Assembly: GCA_958298945.1 (NCBI GenBank)
Contig: OY282606.1
Coordinates: forward strand, 41,801,920-41,865,919
DNA from: Atherix ibis
Lineage: Eukaryota > Arthropoda > Insecta > Diptera > Athericidae
Direction of reading: 5' to 3'
Length of the DNA stretch: 64,000 bases
The notes below the pieces were generated by a model, which was not told the origin of the DNA, did no database searches, and was given only the letters and a program-made list of their open reading frames with translations. A program made the position numbers and the translations under genes. Below, in pieces: positions 22,835 to 33,489 of this stretch (the stretch's first letter is position 1; each line of letters opens with the position of its first letter).

Positions 22835-24140
22835 ATGATTGTAATGCTAAACATCGTTAATGGAATTTTCGCATTAGCAATCCTCGAGGAACGATGCGTC
22901 AAGAGATACTATCATCTACGGACCATCAATTAATTTCTATCTACGCTCCAACATACTAGTTAAAATCTTTTTTTAAACTACCTAATATCCTTGAATACTT
23001 CATTACCACTCCTAATTAACATATATATACCCAAAAGACCTGCATAGTTCTAGTCCCCTTACTCTTGAAATCAATCCTCTTATCAAAAATTCTTCTCTCA
23101 GATTCATTAATGAAATAATCGACTGAAACACATTCGAGATTAATTAAGCCAGCTAAGAGTTAAAATAGAAAATGAAATTGGTTGAACGGTACAGGATATT
23201 ACTACATATATACAACATTAAGTAATTAAAGCCGATCCTAAATTCCAAAGAAAACAAACACAACAACAATACTTAGCATCAGAGATATGGACGGTAATTA
23301 ACGAAAAAACCCAAACCTCCTACAACGAGAAATTACAATAGAAGTTAAAATATATCAAATTGAACAAAACGAACAGTATACAACGTATATTATAAGCAAT
23401 TATTTATTATGGACAGCAACTTGCAAAAGTACATCTCACCAAATTCGACAAAACAACGCGAAATCACATATCCAAATCGCTGAGGTAGTTGCCAAGCACC
23501 CAAAAACTTTACCTCATACGAAATTAAATATTTAATCCATTAAATTTCCAATATAAAGCCTTGGTTTATGATTTAGTAACCGCTCCTATCTTTAAGCAAA
23601 TCCCCCAAAAATCTGTCGTCTTCAAAACTTTCCAATAGCATTCACCGTATCACCTGTTTTCTCTTAGTTTGAAAATGTCTAATAATCAAAATGATTCCAA
23701 GCTTAATAAATTTGTATATTCTCCATTTTCGTAGAAACCTATTTTTGAAGATCACCAATTTGGTTTTCGATCAGAACACCATAAATCAACAATACTAAAT
23801 TGCGTCCTTGTTTGAGCAAGAAGATACTGTTCATGTATTTTTCTATATATATCATAAGCCTGTGGTTCAGTGTAGCACCGTCGGGTGATGTGGGAACTCA
23901 AGAGCTTCTTTCCGTCCATATAGTATCTTATTTTAAAATCATATCTATCTCAACGTAAATTACCAAAAAGTGGTTATAACTGAATATTTTTAAATATCCC
24001 TTATCACAGCTGGTATTCTTCAAGTTATTATCCTTGGTCCACTACTTTATACCCTATGCCAAAAACCTATCTATTTAAATTTCAATATTTTTTCACCAAA
24101 TTGCAAAGTACGCTACCTGTAACTATACCTGGACAAACGG
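22835..24140 (+). mobile_element. Non-LTR retrotransposon (Jockey-like) relic
   Basis: Plus-strand remnants of an endonuclease/reverse-transcriptase ORF2. NPRGTMRQEILSSTDHQLISIYAPTY (about 22882-22957) is the endonuclease 'S-T-D-H' block. A scrambled linker follows to about 23640. Then KPIFEDHQFGFRSEHHKSTI (about 23740-23800) is RT fingers, and LGPLLYT-like sequence near 24033-24055 is RT palm. The catalytic Y-A-D-D box is not preserved. The same endonuclease block (NPRG, start of LxEALS) appears near 43350, so the two relics belong to one family. Heavily mutated. Confidence 0.62.
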
Positions 24141-24164
24141 ATCTTAACTGATAATTTTTTTTAA

Positions 24165-24435
24165 GGCGCGTATTTGTTCGACCTTGCGGTTTTTCATTTA
24201 TGGAATATAACCTCATTTGGACAGCGCAAAAACAAAATCTTACGATCTTAGAGGTCAACTGATATTATCAAATGTCGAATTAAGCGGCGCAACAAAACAA
24301 AATTTGTCGTGTTGCGTGGATTGTGACGCCGTCTTGTAACCACATTTTTTGCGGATACCCATTCACTTATGGGTTTTTCGAAAAATCAGCATTGGGAGCC
24401 TATTGTTCCAGCACTCAATCAATGTGTTTTCTACA
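24165..24435 (-). mobile_element. DD41D-type transposase fragment
   Basis: Minus strand: KMWLQDGVTIHATRQIL (about 24290-24345) corresponds to the W-F-Q-Q-D-G-A-T-x-H-T-A-R second-Asp motif with the Asp retained. Upstream coding is decayed toward 24430 and downstream toward 24165. It is cut on its upstream side by the mariner beginning at 24443. Confidence 0.5.
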
Positions 24436-24442
24436 TTATCTA

Positions 24443-25597
24443 TCAGGTGTATAAGCTTAAATACGCTGTTTGGTCATATGTGTAGATGGCGCGGGTGAGC
24501 GTATTAAGCTACCACGGGCAAGCCATACTTTTTTTTATGAGTTTGACATTTGTCAACATTAATCAGTGCACATTGTCAGCAATTTCGTACAACAACATAT
24601 ATTTTTCCTTTGGTAATCATGTCTAGTTTCGTGCCAGAAAAATAGCATATGCGGGAAGCTCTGCTTTTCTGCTTCAATTTGAAGAAATCGGTTGCCGAAT
24701 CGCATGGAGGCCAATGGTGACACTGCTTTATCGGAAACAATGTGCCGAGATTGGTTTCGTCGGTTCAAAGACGACAATTTTGACTTGTGGGATAAAGACG
24801 ATACCCAATCGCAAGAAATGCTTCTTCTCAACCAGCTATTTTCATGCGTCTGCGTGCAATGGGGAAGATCTGAAAATGGGTGCCGCATGATTTAAACGAT
24901 AGGTGGATGGAGTGACGCCAAAACACATACGAAATCTTGCTTTCCAGGAAGTCGTTCCTGGATCGGATTGTGACAGGTGATGAAAGGTGGATATATTTCG
25001 AGAATCCTATACGCAAGAAATCGTGGGTTGATCCCGACCAACCATCAACATCTTTCCCAATCACAAATCGCTTCGGACGGAAGACGATGCTGTGCGTTTG
25101 GCGGGATCAGCAGGATATTGTCTACTATGAGATGTTGAAACCTGGTGAAACTGTCAATGCCCACCGCTACCACCAACAACTGATCAAATTGGACCAGCTC
25201 TGCATGAAAAAAATGACAAGCTGATTTTCCTCCACGATAACGCACCACCGCAAAAATGGTCCGAAACTACTTGGAGACACTCAACTGGGAGATGCTACCC
25301 CACTCCGCTTATTCACCAGACCTGGCCCCTTCCGACTACCACCTGTTTTCGTCGATGGGCCACGCGCTCGCTGAGCACCCCTTCGATTCTTACAAAGGCG
25401 TCCGAAAATGGCTTCATGAGTAATTTGCCTCGAAAGATAAGGATTTTTTTTTAACCTGGTATCCACAAATTGCCCGAGAGATGGGAAAAATGTGTAGCTA
25501 GTGAGGCAAGTACTTTGAATAAATTTGTTTTTACTTTCTATGAAAAAAACGTGTTTTTTTTTAATAAAAAACAGCGGATTAAAACTTATACACATGG
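24443..25597 (+). mobile_element. Mariner element (same family as 35255-36493)
   Basis: The left end reads TCAGGTGTATAAGCTTAAAT after TA. The right end reverse complemented reads CCATGTGTATAAGTTTTAAT. Both continue into a CGCTGTTT stretch. The right repeat has several substitutions and its TA is no longer perfect. It contains a broken transposase and a leader shared with the copy at 35255 (AATCAGTGCACATTGTCAGC). Confidence 0.82.
24619..25522 (+). pseudogene. Mariner transposase (DD34D), several stops and frameshifts
   Basis: The ATG at 24619 gives MSSFVPEK followed at once by a TAG. The frame then shows EALLFCFNLKKSVAESH before shifting. ALSETMCRDWFRRFKDDNFDLWDKDD (about 24723-24803) is the DNA-binding part. 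The segment between the two helix-turn-helices is deleted. A long open piece (24937-25224) has VTGDERWIYFENP (first Asp) and GRKTMLCVWRDQQDIVYYEMLKPGETVNAHRYHQQL. The second-Asp block LHDNAPP is in a shifted frame near 25228-25250, and PFRLPP/SDYHLF remnants follow near 25325-25345. The C-terminus PERWEKCVAS and YFE end at a TAA (25522). Clearly dead; about a dozen lesions. Confidence 0.8.
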
Positions 25598-25872
25598 TTA
25601 GCAGGACTCAACTAATAAAAGATCGCAAACATTAAACTGAACACATGCCAGCTTGGATAACAAATATGTTTGACAGCTGTCAAATGACAGGACTGTACCT
25701 TAAAATGGATAACCAAGTATAATTCTGTCATTAAAAAAATGACACATATCTTTAAGTACAAAAACACTGATGATCCAGGCAAGCATACAAATTTTATCAG
25801 AGAAAAATGCCCAAAATTTGTCCTAATGTTGTTATGAATAATTTCATCAACAATAATGTCGACAAAATCGTG
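25598..25872. mobile_element. Terminal stub of a DD41D-type element
   Basis: Contains the palindrome TTTGACAGCTGTCAAA (25669-25684) followed by TGACAGGACTGTACC and AAATGGATAACC. This matches the left side of the relic at 2930-4120 (same palindrome, then AACAGGGCTATAC and AAATGGATAATCC). No transposase follows, so only the end survives, perhaps a MITE. Confidence 0.5.
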
Positions 25873-25925
25873 CCTTATGCCGGCCCGATAGCCCAGTCGT
25901 TCGAATCTCACTGAGGTATGGTCCT
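25873..25925 (+). repeat. tRNA-like fragment (collapsed tRNA or SINE head)
   Basis: CCCGATAGCCCAGTCG resembles a tRNA 5' stem plus A box (TAGC-x-x-AGT). It runs directly into GTTCGAATCTCACTGAGG, a near-perfect B box. The anticodon arm between them is missing, so this cannot be a working tRNA. A degraded tRNA-derived SINE or tRNA pseudogene is the likely source. Confidence 0.45.
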
Positions 25926-28790
25926 ACACTAATTCCCAAAAAAAAACACTTTTACTTTCCATTTCAAACTTAATTTCGTAGCGCTTAGAATATACATTTC
26001 AGTATTAATGTTACTTGAAATGATAACAAACAAACAAGCAAATAGTGCCTGATGTCAAAAATCATGTCAATTTTCGCCATCGCAATGTAAAAAAAATTTG
26101 TTGACAATCCACATATATTGGTCGACTTTTTCTAACAGTTGTCTGCCTAGGTAGTGTTTACTCTCATATGGTATGCTCATCTCCTGCCATTTTAGTGCCT
26201 TTGTCAAAAAATCTTCTTACAATGTTAATATACATAAAAAACATTTAAAAATAAAATTATACTTTGAAGCTTATATTGCCTACAATATAATATTTTTATC
26301 GGAATTTCTGTGCAGAGTAATATTGTTTAGCATTTGGATAGTAAGTATTGTAGAAATAATATAAACTGACTGAAATAAAAACTAAGTCTAACATTTCATA
26401 ATAATACAAAACATTAAATATTCTCTAATAGTTTCATGTATCGAATAATAACACCGAACAAAATACGACACCAAATATAATTCAAATGGCCACTCAACAC
26501 ATAACGCCAACAATTTATTACTTCCTTCAAAACCACCATTAGCAATTGTAAGGGGTGTTGTAAAGACCGTGTCGATTAATATAATACAAAGTAAGAGCTA
26601 CAAAATTTCCTTGCCATCTGTTTTACCAACCAAACTACCGAGCATGATGTCATAGTGCGGATGGCGCCCAACTCGCTAAGGAGATTTTCCATATAGTTGT
26701 CCGTCGTGTAACGTGTACATACTCGTACTCGCATTTATTGTGGCATTGTGGAATTTTTGACCCAATATGCATTACCGTAGATTACATTTACCGAGATGAT
26801 TTACTGAATTATTATTTATTATTGAAAGACATTTTTAAAATATCATTCTTGTGGGAGTATGTACAGAATATAGTGTAATAAAAAGATTACCCAATTTACT
26901 TCCATTCGATTCACCTTTTTACAAAAATATTTTCTGATATTTTTCTTCTTCAATATTGGGAGAAGAATAAATATCCAATGTTCGATTTCGTATATAATAC
27001 ATTCTTAATCATCCACTATGGGGCCATATGGCTCTTTCCTACAATTACTATATTTGGAAATTTGCTAAAAACATGCTTTTCCTGTTAATCGAATGTGTCA
27101 GTTTGCAATACTTTATGATTGTTGGCCATTAATGGTATACGAAATTCAAGTAAATCTCGCCTACACTAGTACAGTCAACCTCTATTTAGACGATTAAAAT
27201 TGAAAATCAACTAATTTTCTTATGTTCTTGAGTTTTTTTGCTAATATTTTTTTGTTACTAAAATACTCGTATTATATAAATCTATAAAAGTATAATTTAT
27301 TCTCAAGCAGAAAATTAGAATTCTTTGGAAAAGCGAAATCATTCCGAAGCGAATCTTGTGCAAATCTTCAGATTGGCGTTTTAGTTTCGCATTGATGACT
27401 CCGCAAATATTTCTTCCGCACTTGTCATCTATTTGAGAGATTGTCATCCATCCATGTCGTAGACATTTCACATGTTCCAGACATTCTACAATGACTAATA
27501 AATGGGTTCAGGTATTTTTGAGAATTTCCAACAATTTTACTACTATATCGCTCATTATTTTTTTTTCCCCAATTTTCTTGGTTTTTTTCTTCTTTATTAT
27601 TATTTTAAGGTAATTGATTGAAATTTGGTATGCTTGCATGCACACACCTTATTTTTGTTTAATTTACTTATTGTATATTAACATAATTGTTATTAATACC
27701 TGTTCCTATTGCTAATTATGCTAAAGAGTAGAGTTACCTTTCGTCTCTTAATTAACAAATCTATTTTCTCTGTTCTAATTTATCATCCAACCTGATATAA
27801 ACCACTCGTCGAAATCTAGGGATTGGGCACTTAAAATCCGATGTTTCATTTCTTTGACTATATTTTGTTGATTGTATTTTATTTTTTACTTACAATTCTT
27901 TTCGAGTAATTTAATTTTTAATTTTTCCAATATCAGGCAATTGGATATGTTTCTTAGGTCTGTTTCAGAAAATAGAACAAAAAATAAATTGTCCCTTATT
28001 GTGTTTTCAATTTTTAATGGAGTTTTAACTGAATTTTCGTACTCACTGAAGCAGTGAAATTAAATAACGAGGAACGGGAAGAGATAAAAAGTTTACTTCG
28101 AAACTTTTTTAGATACCAGTAGTCAGCACTTTGAAGTATCGAAAATATCCTAGAATTCTCCATAATATACTGTTGAAAATACATGTTGTATGATGCCATT
28201 GAGGATATTCTGTATAGATAAATTGCTCTAGGGTGCTCTAAGTTAAAAGCAGAAAATATGCAATTCGAGTGGGTCACTATCAGTCGCTGTACGAAATGGA
28301 CACAATGGGTGCCATCTCCAATAGGGAAAATATTTGTATATCTATGGATCTATCTAAAAAGTTGTCAAGGCAAATTTAAACGCATTCGTCCAAGTGTTCT
28401 GTGTTCTTTTCATGAATACACAAATGCTCAAGTTGACTTTTCTTTTAAAATTATTACAGTTTTTGTTCATATAATTTTAATATATTATTTTATTACTGTT
28501 GGAGGTTTCTTTAATTTTTCTGCTTAATAAAATATAATATAATAACTTTGTAAGTATTTTATTTTTCTTGGAAAACTTCAATTATCTTATAATATAAAAT
28601 ATTTCATATTAATTATCAGAATAATTTAGTGATAAGATACATTCTGATTGAAGCAAAGAACACATATTTCTTGAAAATTATAATTAAAAATTTTAAAAAA
28701 ATATGCCTTGTTTGCAATGATTTTGAATTTGAATTCTGATAGTTACGAATTTGAATTCTAAACAGCCGCATTAACATGAAATACGTTGTA
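25926..28790. other. AT-rich region, no gene recognised
   Basis: Short frames only. It holds two TACTCGTA octamers (26720, 27264). Sequence at 26630-26760 is slightly GC-richer but not open in any frame for long. No terminal repeats seen. Confidence 0.4.
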
Positions 28791-30086
28791 CAGGGTGGAC
28801 CATTTAGAAGTTCCATTTTAAAAAGTAAATAAAAAAAACTAGTTTATGTTTTTTCAAATTTCCGGTTTTATTAAAAAGATTGAACCTTGAAATTTAAGAA
28901 TGAAACACAACATCATTTAAATGACTGCCACGGCTGGCGTTACAGTACCCTATTCGCTCGAATTTTTCAGTACTTTTTCGATTGTCCGGGCCTGTATCTC
29001 TTTATTGGCAACTTTGATTTCGTGTTTCAAGGCCTCAATTGTCTCTGAATGGCTTGCGTAACATTTATCCTTAACGGCTCCACACAGAAAATAAACCAAC
29101 GGGCTCAAATCACAGCTCCGAGGCGGCCAATTGACATCAGAATTTCGGCTGATTATTCGGTTTTCGAAAGCAGTGCCCAAAAGTTGGATTGTTACGTTGG
29201 CTGTGTGGCAAGTGGTCCCGTCCTGTTGAAACCAAATGTCGTCCATGCCATTCTCTTCAACTTTTGGAAACAAAAATTTGTTGAGCATGCCACGATAGTG
29301 CTCACCAATGACCGTAACGGCGGCTCCTTTATCGCTTTCGAAGAAAATCGGGCCAATGATACCTCCACTCCAAAATCCGCACCAAACCGTGGCTCGTTGT
29401 GGATGCATCGACTTTTCCATGGTGACGTATGGATTTTCTGAGCCCCAGATGCGACAATATTGTTTGTTGACATACCCACCAAGGTGGAAATGGGCCTCAT
29501 CCGAAAAGATCATTTTTCGGTAAAAATGCTCATCTTCGGCCAATTGATCTTGAATCCATTGGGCAAACCGAAAACGCATCGAATGGTCATGCGGCTTTAG
29601 CTGTTGGACTAATTGAACTTTGTAAGTTTTCATACCGAGGTCTTTGTGCAAAATTCTCAACAGAGAAGTGCGAGAAATGTTCAATTCCTGAGAACGGTGA
29701 CGAGTTAATGTTGATGGATGATCACTGACATTTTCAGCACCGGCGGCAATATTCTCGGTCGTACGCACTGTCTTAGAGCGGGAACGAGTTCCTTTGGCAA
29801 CCAACAAACCAATTTCGCGAACTCGCTTCACGAATTTGCCCACAAATTCACGTGCTGCCATTCGATCTTTACTCATTTTTTTTTTAAATTTCTCACAGTT
29901 TGGGTTGAAGGCTCACCACTTTGGAAGTAAGTTCTCAATATTTCCCATTTTTTTCAAGCGTATGGATTACCATTTCGTAAAATTCTGACTTTCAACTAAC
30001 AACCTGTCAATTCGTGTTGACATTTAACACTCTAGTACTTCAAATAAATAGTAGTTCAAAATGGAACCGCTAGATGGACCACCCTA
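28791..30086 (-). mobile_element. DD41D-type Tc1/mariner element with both ends
   Basis: The left end starts CAGGGTGGACCATTTAGAAG; the right end reverse complemented starts TAGGGTGGTCCATCTAGCGG. Both continue GTTCCATTTT. TA lies at 28789-28790 and 30087-30088, the expected target duplication. Length is 1296 bp. It is the best preserved member of the DD41D group in this window and serves as reference for the relics. Confidence 0.92.
28950..29876 (-). pseudogene. DD41D-type transposase, catalytic Asp lost and C-terminus frameshifted
   Basis: 308 open codons from ATG 29876. A DNA-binding part (about 1-85, RSKTVRTTENIAAGAENV, SRTSLLRILHKDLG) precedes the catalytic core: Asp126 (IFSDEAHFHLGGYVNKQ), WGSENP at 145-150, VWCGFWSGGIIGPIFFE at 164-180, and Asp219 (WFQQDGTTCHTA). 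The third acidic position is Val261 in SCDLSPLVYFL, where the family has Asp. The spacing from 219 to 261 is 41 residues, hence DD41D. Lacking that metal ligand it should not catalyse cleavage. At the end a one-base loss near 28960 replaces the family C-terminus, which is still visible in the next frame as IGYCNASRGSHLNDVVFHS (to about 28900). The upstream part of the DNA-binding domain also seems missing before Met1. Such proteins cut and paste at TA sites. Confidence 0.88.
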
Positions 30087-31134
30087 TATTATCACTTTTA
30101 GTAAAAATACTAATCCGAATGGCAGTCAAATATAGATTAAAAAATTTGTTTTAATTTTTGAACTATTGTAGTTCACATAGTACTATGGGATTATCAAATA
30201 GAATTTTGAATATAAAGTAAGCTTTGAAATTATGGCTAAAAGGCTAACTACCATGAAGTCTAACTATCGGCGAGTTCATTCCCTGGTATTACTGACCTTA
30301 TAGGTTAATCCCTCCTAGACGTGCAGGTTTTAACTTCGTCTGTTAACTACGCGACTCTATAGACAGTGATAAGTGAAGTTGTGTTTTTGTAGTACGCTAC
30401 GAAAAATGGAATAGAGAAATTTGGAGTAACATTGTCGCAGCAAATTTTTTGTTAAGCTTGGTACACGTATACCCACAAGTTTGATATACGAAAAGACCCA
30501 ATGAGTTTTGAAGAGTCGGGAAGCATTGGAAGATGAATCCCATTCAGGAAGGTCTTCAATATCGAAAATGAATGGAAATATAGAACGAAGGAGGGTTCTG
30601 GTAAGGTCTGATAGTCGAAGCTGATAAGTAGTCCTTGAAAGGCTTAGAATAAGAGTTTTTCTCGTCAAATCGGAAGATTACCAGCACATTATAACTTCGT
30701 GCAGGAAGCAAGAATCAAGAGACAAAGGCGTATTAATAATATCAACACTTTTTAAGGGATCTTGGAAAATTTTTGAATACAAACAATGGGGTACTTTTGG
30801 AAACTTCGAAACGATAGTTAAATTCACGCAGAAGCCGGGCATTTCTGTTGTCTAATGTCACTAAGCATGGTTCATTTCGTCTAGTGGTGTTTTAGATATT
30901 ATGGAGTAAAGGTTAAGTTTGGGAGGTGGTTTTGAAGAGTACTTGTATTGGCGCGTGTTTTGTTTGAAAATTTTTTGAATAGTACTTCTACGTGTTCTGT
31001 GCGGGAAAATTTTTTAAAGTTTTATTTTTATTTTTCATTTTTACCCGTTAATTTCTAAAACAGATAAATGTCTTAAAGTGAATACGAACAAGTTGTTTTG
31101 GTAGGGAAAAACTGTATTTATACAACCATTTTAA

Positions 31135-31425
31135 ATGGCAAACAACTTATACAGATGGTGGGTAAACTCAGAAGATTATCGAATTAGAGCCTCTGGAATG
31201 GTGAAAAACGTCGTGACCAATGATGGTACGTTGGTTGGTGTACAAATGGGTATACAGTGCGATGACGAGGGCATGGTTGTGGGTGCGGAAAGAGACCGAA
31301 TTGATAAATTTTGGAAAAAAATGCGTGATGAGCATGGTATCATTGAGCTGGAATGGCGTACAATTTATAGGTGCGGCCATATCTTGGGGTTGGAATTGGT
31401 TGCCCGAATACGGAAGAGATGGTGA
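31135..31425 (+). CDS. Unrecognised 96-residue protein frame
   Basis: ATG 31135 to TGA 31425, starting MANNLYRWWVNSEDYRIR and ending ARIRKRW. It is charged and soluble-looking, with no signal peptide, membrane segment or Cys pattern. An acidic MGIQCDDEGMVVGAERDRID segment sits in the middle, followed by a DKFWKKMRDEHGIIELEW segment that could be helical. Base composition is clearly less AT-rich than the flanks, and the frame is the longest in the insert. The upstream 150 bp look like a leader, with no strong TATA box. I do not recognise a family. It could be a host exon carried by the insert, a gene of an unfamiliar element, or chance. Confidence 0.3.
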   Translation: MANNLYRWWVNSEDYRIRASGMVKNVVTNDGTLVGVQMGIQCDDEGMVVGAERDRIDKFWKKMRDEHGIIELEWRTIYRCGHILGLELVARIRKRW

Positions 31426-31439
31426 GGTGGGTTAGTTTA

Positions 31440-31535
31440 TTTTTATTTTTTCTCTCGGGGTGGCCGAGCGGACCATTAGAGCGCCTGAGCAGATGGTTAT
31501 TAAAGCGTCTGGCGAGTTCTGGTGGCCCGTTAACG
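31440..31535 (+). repeat. tRNA-like head (A-box sequence)
   Basis: GGGGTGGCCGAGCGGACC has the tRNA-Ser/Leu type A box (TGGCCGAGCGG) preceded by a G-rich stem, followed by GCGCCTGAGC. No good B box or closing acceptor stem follows, so it is not a tRNA gene. A comparable GGGGTAGCCGAGCAGG occurs at 41256. Possibly the head of a tRNA-derived SINE. Confidence 0.28.
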
Positions 31536-31950
31536 AAAGAAAGAAATAAACAAAGTAATCGGATATTGCAGAAACTTGGATGCTCCACCATAACAACGCC
31601 ACGTGTCACTCGGCCTTTTCCATCAACAAGTTTATGACGGAAAAAGGGATTCCTATAATTCCCTAGCCATGCTTTCGTCCGATCACAATCCTTGTGTCTT
31701 CCTCCATTCCCCAAGATCAAAAACCACTTGAAATAACGTTATCTCTATACTATCGATAACATCTAAAAGAGTGAAAGCCAAGATCTGCAGTCCTTTCTAA
31801 TTGAAGCCTTTCAACAGTGCTGCGAAGAGTGAAAACAGCTCCTCCGGTTACATATAGTTTACCAAAGGAACTACTCTGAAGGAGATAAAACTGGTATATA
31901 AAAATAAAATAAACTTTCCTGCCATACAAAAATTTACCAAATTATAAAAT

Positions 31951-33489
31951 GTTTCTTGCATTATACAATAAATTTTCAAAAAATGACTTTTTACAATAAT
32001 AAAATGATCATCCTTATAATCAACTATTATTATTCTTATCCTTAATTTTAAAATATTTATCTTTATTTATGAAGATTTTGGTCTTTTTTTCGATAAAAAT
32101 TTTACTAATTTTCATCTAAAATTTTATTTCAATCTAATCATGTCCAAATTATTTTATTTTCGTATAAAGTATAGAAATATTTCGTCAATTCAAATAAAAA
32201 CAAACCTAATTTCTTTAACATATGTTATCAATTTTAACATAATTTCTATCAGTGCATACCAAATTAGATATCATCAAGACTATTCATTTACAAGAAAGTG
32301 GCTGAAGTTTGCAAATCGAATTTCTTGCTTTTTATGGGTCTTTTTTGCGGTTTTTCTGAGAAAATGAATAGTTTTACAAATCGGCATTTATAGGTATCAA
32401 AAATTTATTTTTTTGATTTGAATTCGAATATAAATAAAATCTGTGTAGGTATTATTATAACAACCTACACAATTCAAATTTTAATATTTCTACAGAAATT
32501 GCACAATGATTAAGAAATTTTTTCGTAAACCAATATGACGACTAGATGAAAGGAAATTTAATCACGATATCTTAATTAACTCCTACTCTACTATCAATTT
32601 TAATTAATGTAACTCCAAAAACAATACTCACTAAATATAAGAACTCATTTTAATATGATTTGGAACAAACCGAATTATTAATTGAAATTCTAGCAATTTA
32701 GACGAAAACTTAAATATGCTAATGAAAAAAATTACTAACCCCCTCATATAATTTTTCGCTGCATTTGTATACTATATGCATTTTTTATTCTTTTTTTTTA
32801 GAAAATTCAAATTAAAATCTTCACATGACTGAGTTATTAATATTCCAATGTTCACCATGAAAAGCTGGCAAAAGTTGCATTTCACTTGCTTCAGAGTAGT
32901 TTATTCGCAAAGATTTTCACATGTAATTATTACTTTGCTTACACGAGTATCTAATAATGTTTTTGTATACATTTTCACTCCTTTTTGCTGTAATAATTCT
33001 GGGAAATTTTATTTTATAGTTTGTTTGTTTTGTCTGTGAAGTAGATTTTTTTTCTAAAGTATAATGTTAACAAATATAATATATTTAAAACTAATATTTT
33101 TTTTATTTTAATAGATGTTTTATCTTAGTAAAGTTATAAAGCAGATTTAATAAAAGAAAACTTCATGGTATTAATAACTACAAGAGAAATATGCTAAATT
33201 TTATTATCATAAGAAAGTTCAAGGTTATTATTAGAAATTTATTTAATTCAAAGTAGAAAATTGGTATAAATCAGTTTTCTGTACAATAGTATTAAATTAA
33301 GTTAAAAAATTTGAATTTTATTTTTATAATAATAATTTTAATAAATTTCAAATTTTAATTATGATTTCTATTTTTCAATATGAAATTTCTGAGGTTTGTG
33401 CGGCAGGCTATTTTGTAGTGTCATGATCATAAAGGTCTATTGAACATGTTCAGATTTTTTTCAATACTTTTTTATGACAAGAAATCCTA
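31951..33489. other. AT-rich region, no gene recognised
   Basis: Short frames with lysine/asparagine/isoleucine-rich content only. No element termini were recognised. Confidence 0.4.

Larger units (their letters stand above)
30674..31556. mobile_element. Unclassified insert flanked by 6-bp direct repeat
   Basis: AATCGG occurs at 30668-30673 and again at 31557-31562, and the mariner reading frames on either side belong together. The 883 bp between therefore look like a foreign insertion with a 6-bp target duplication. It carries the 96-codon frame at 31135-31425 and, downstream, a tRNA-like A box at 31455-31470, and ends in an A-rich tail (GAAAGAAAGAAATAAACAAA). I recognise no transposase or RT. 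Its ends show no obvious inverted repeat. Confidence 0.45.
30340..31950 (+). mobile_element. Mariner relic interrupted by an 883-bp insertion
   Basis: Plus strand. The leader contains ATGGAATAGAGAAATTTGG, as in the sister copies. ESREALEDESHSGRSSISK and NIERRRVLVRSDSR (about 30510-30625) follow. VLERLRIRVFLV (about 30633-30668) then jumps, after the insert (30674-31556), to DIAETWMLHHNNATCHSAFSINKFMTEKG (about 31563-31649), decayed PDLAPC and FPKIKNHLK remnants, FQQCCEE and RNYSEGD (to about 31885). The second catalytic Asp is Asn (AAC, 31592-31594). The middle of the DNA-binding and first-Asp region is deleted. Confidence 0.68.

Noticed and set aside
25873..25925. tRNA gene
   Set aside because: A and B boxes are adjacent without the anticodon arm, and there is no acceptor-stem pairing; recorded only as a fragment.
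29049..29988. Plus-strand frames within the 28791-30086 element
   Set aside because: Antisense to the transposase; composition reflects the coding strand.
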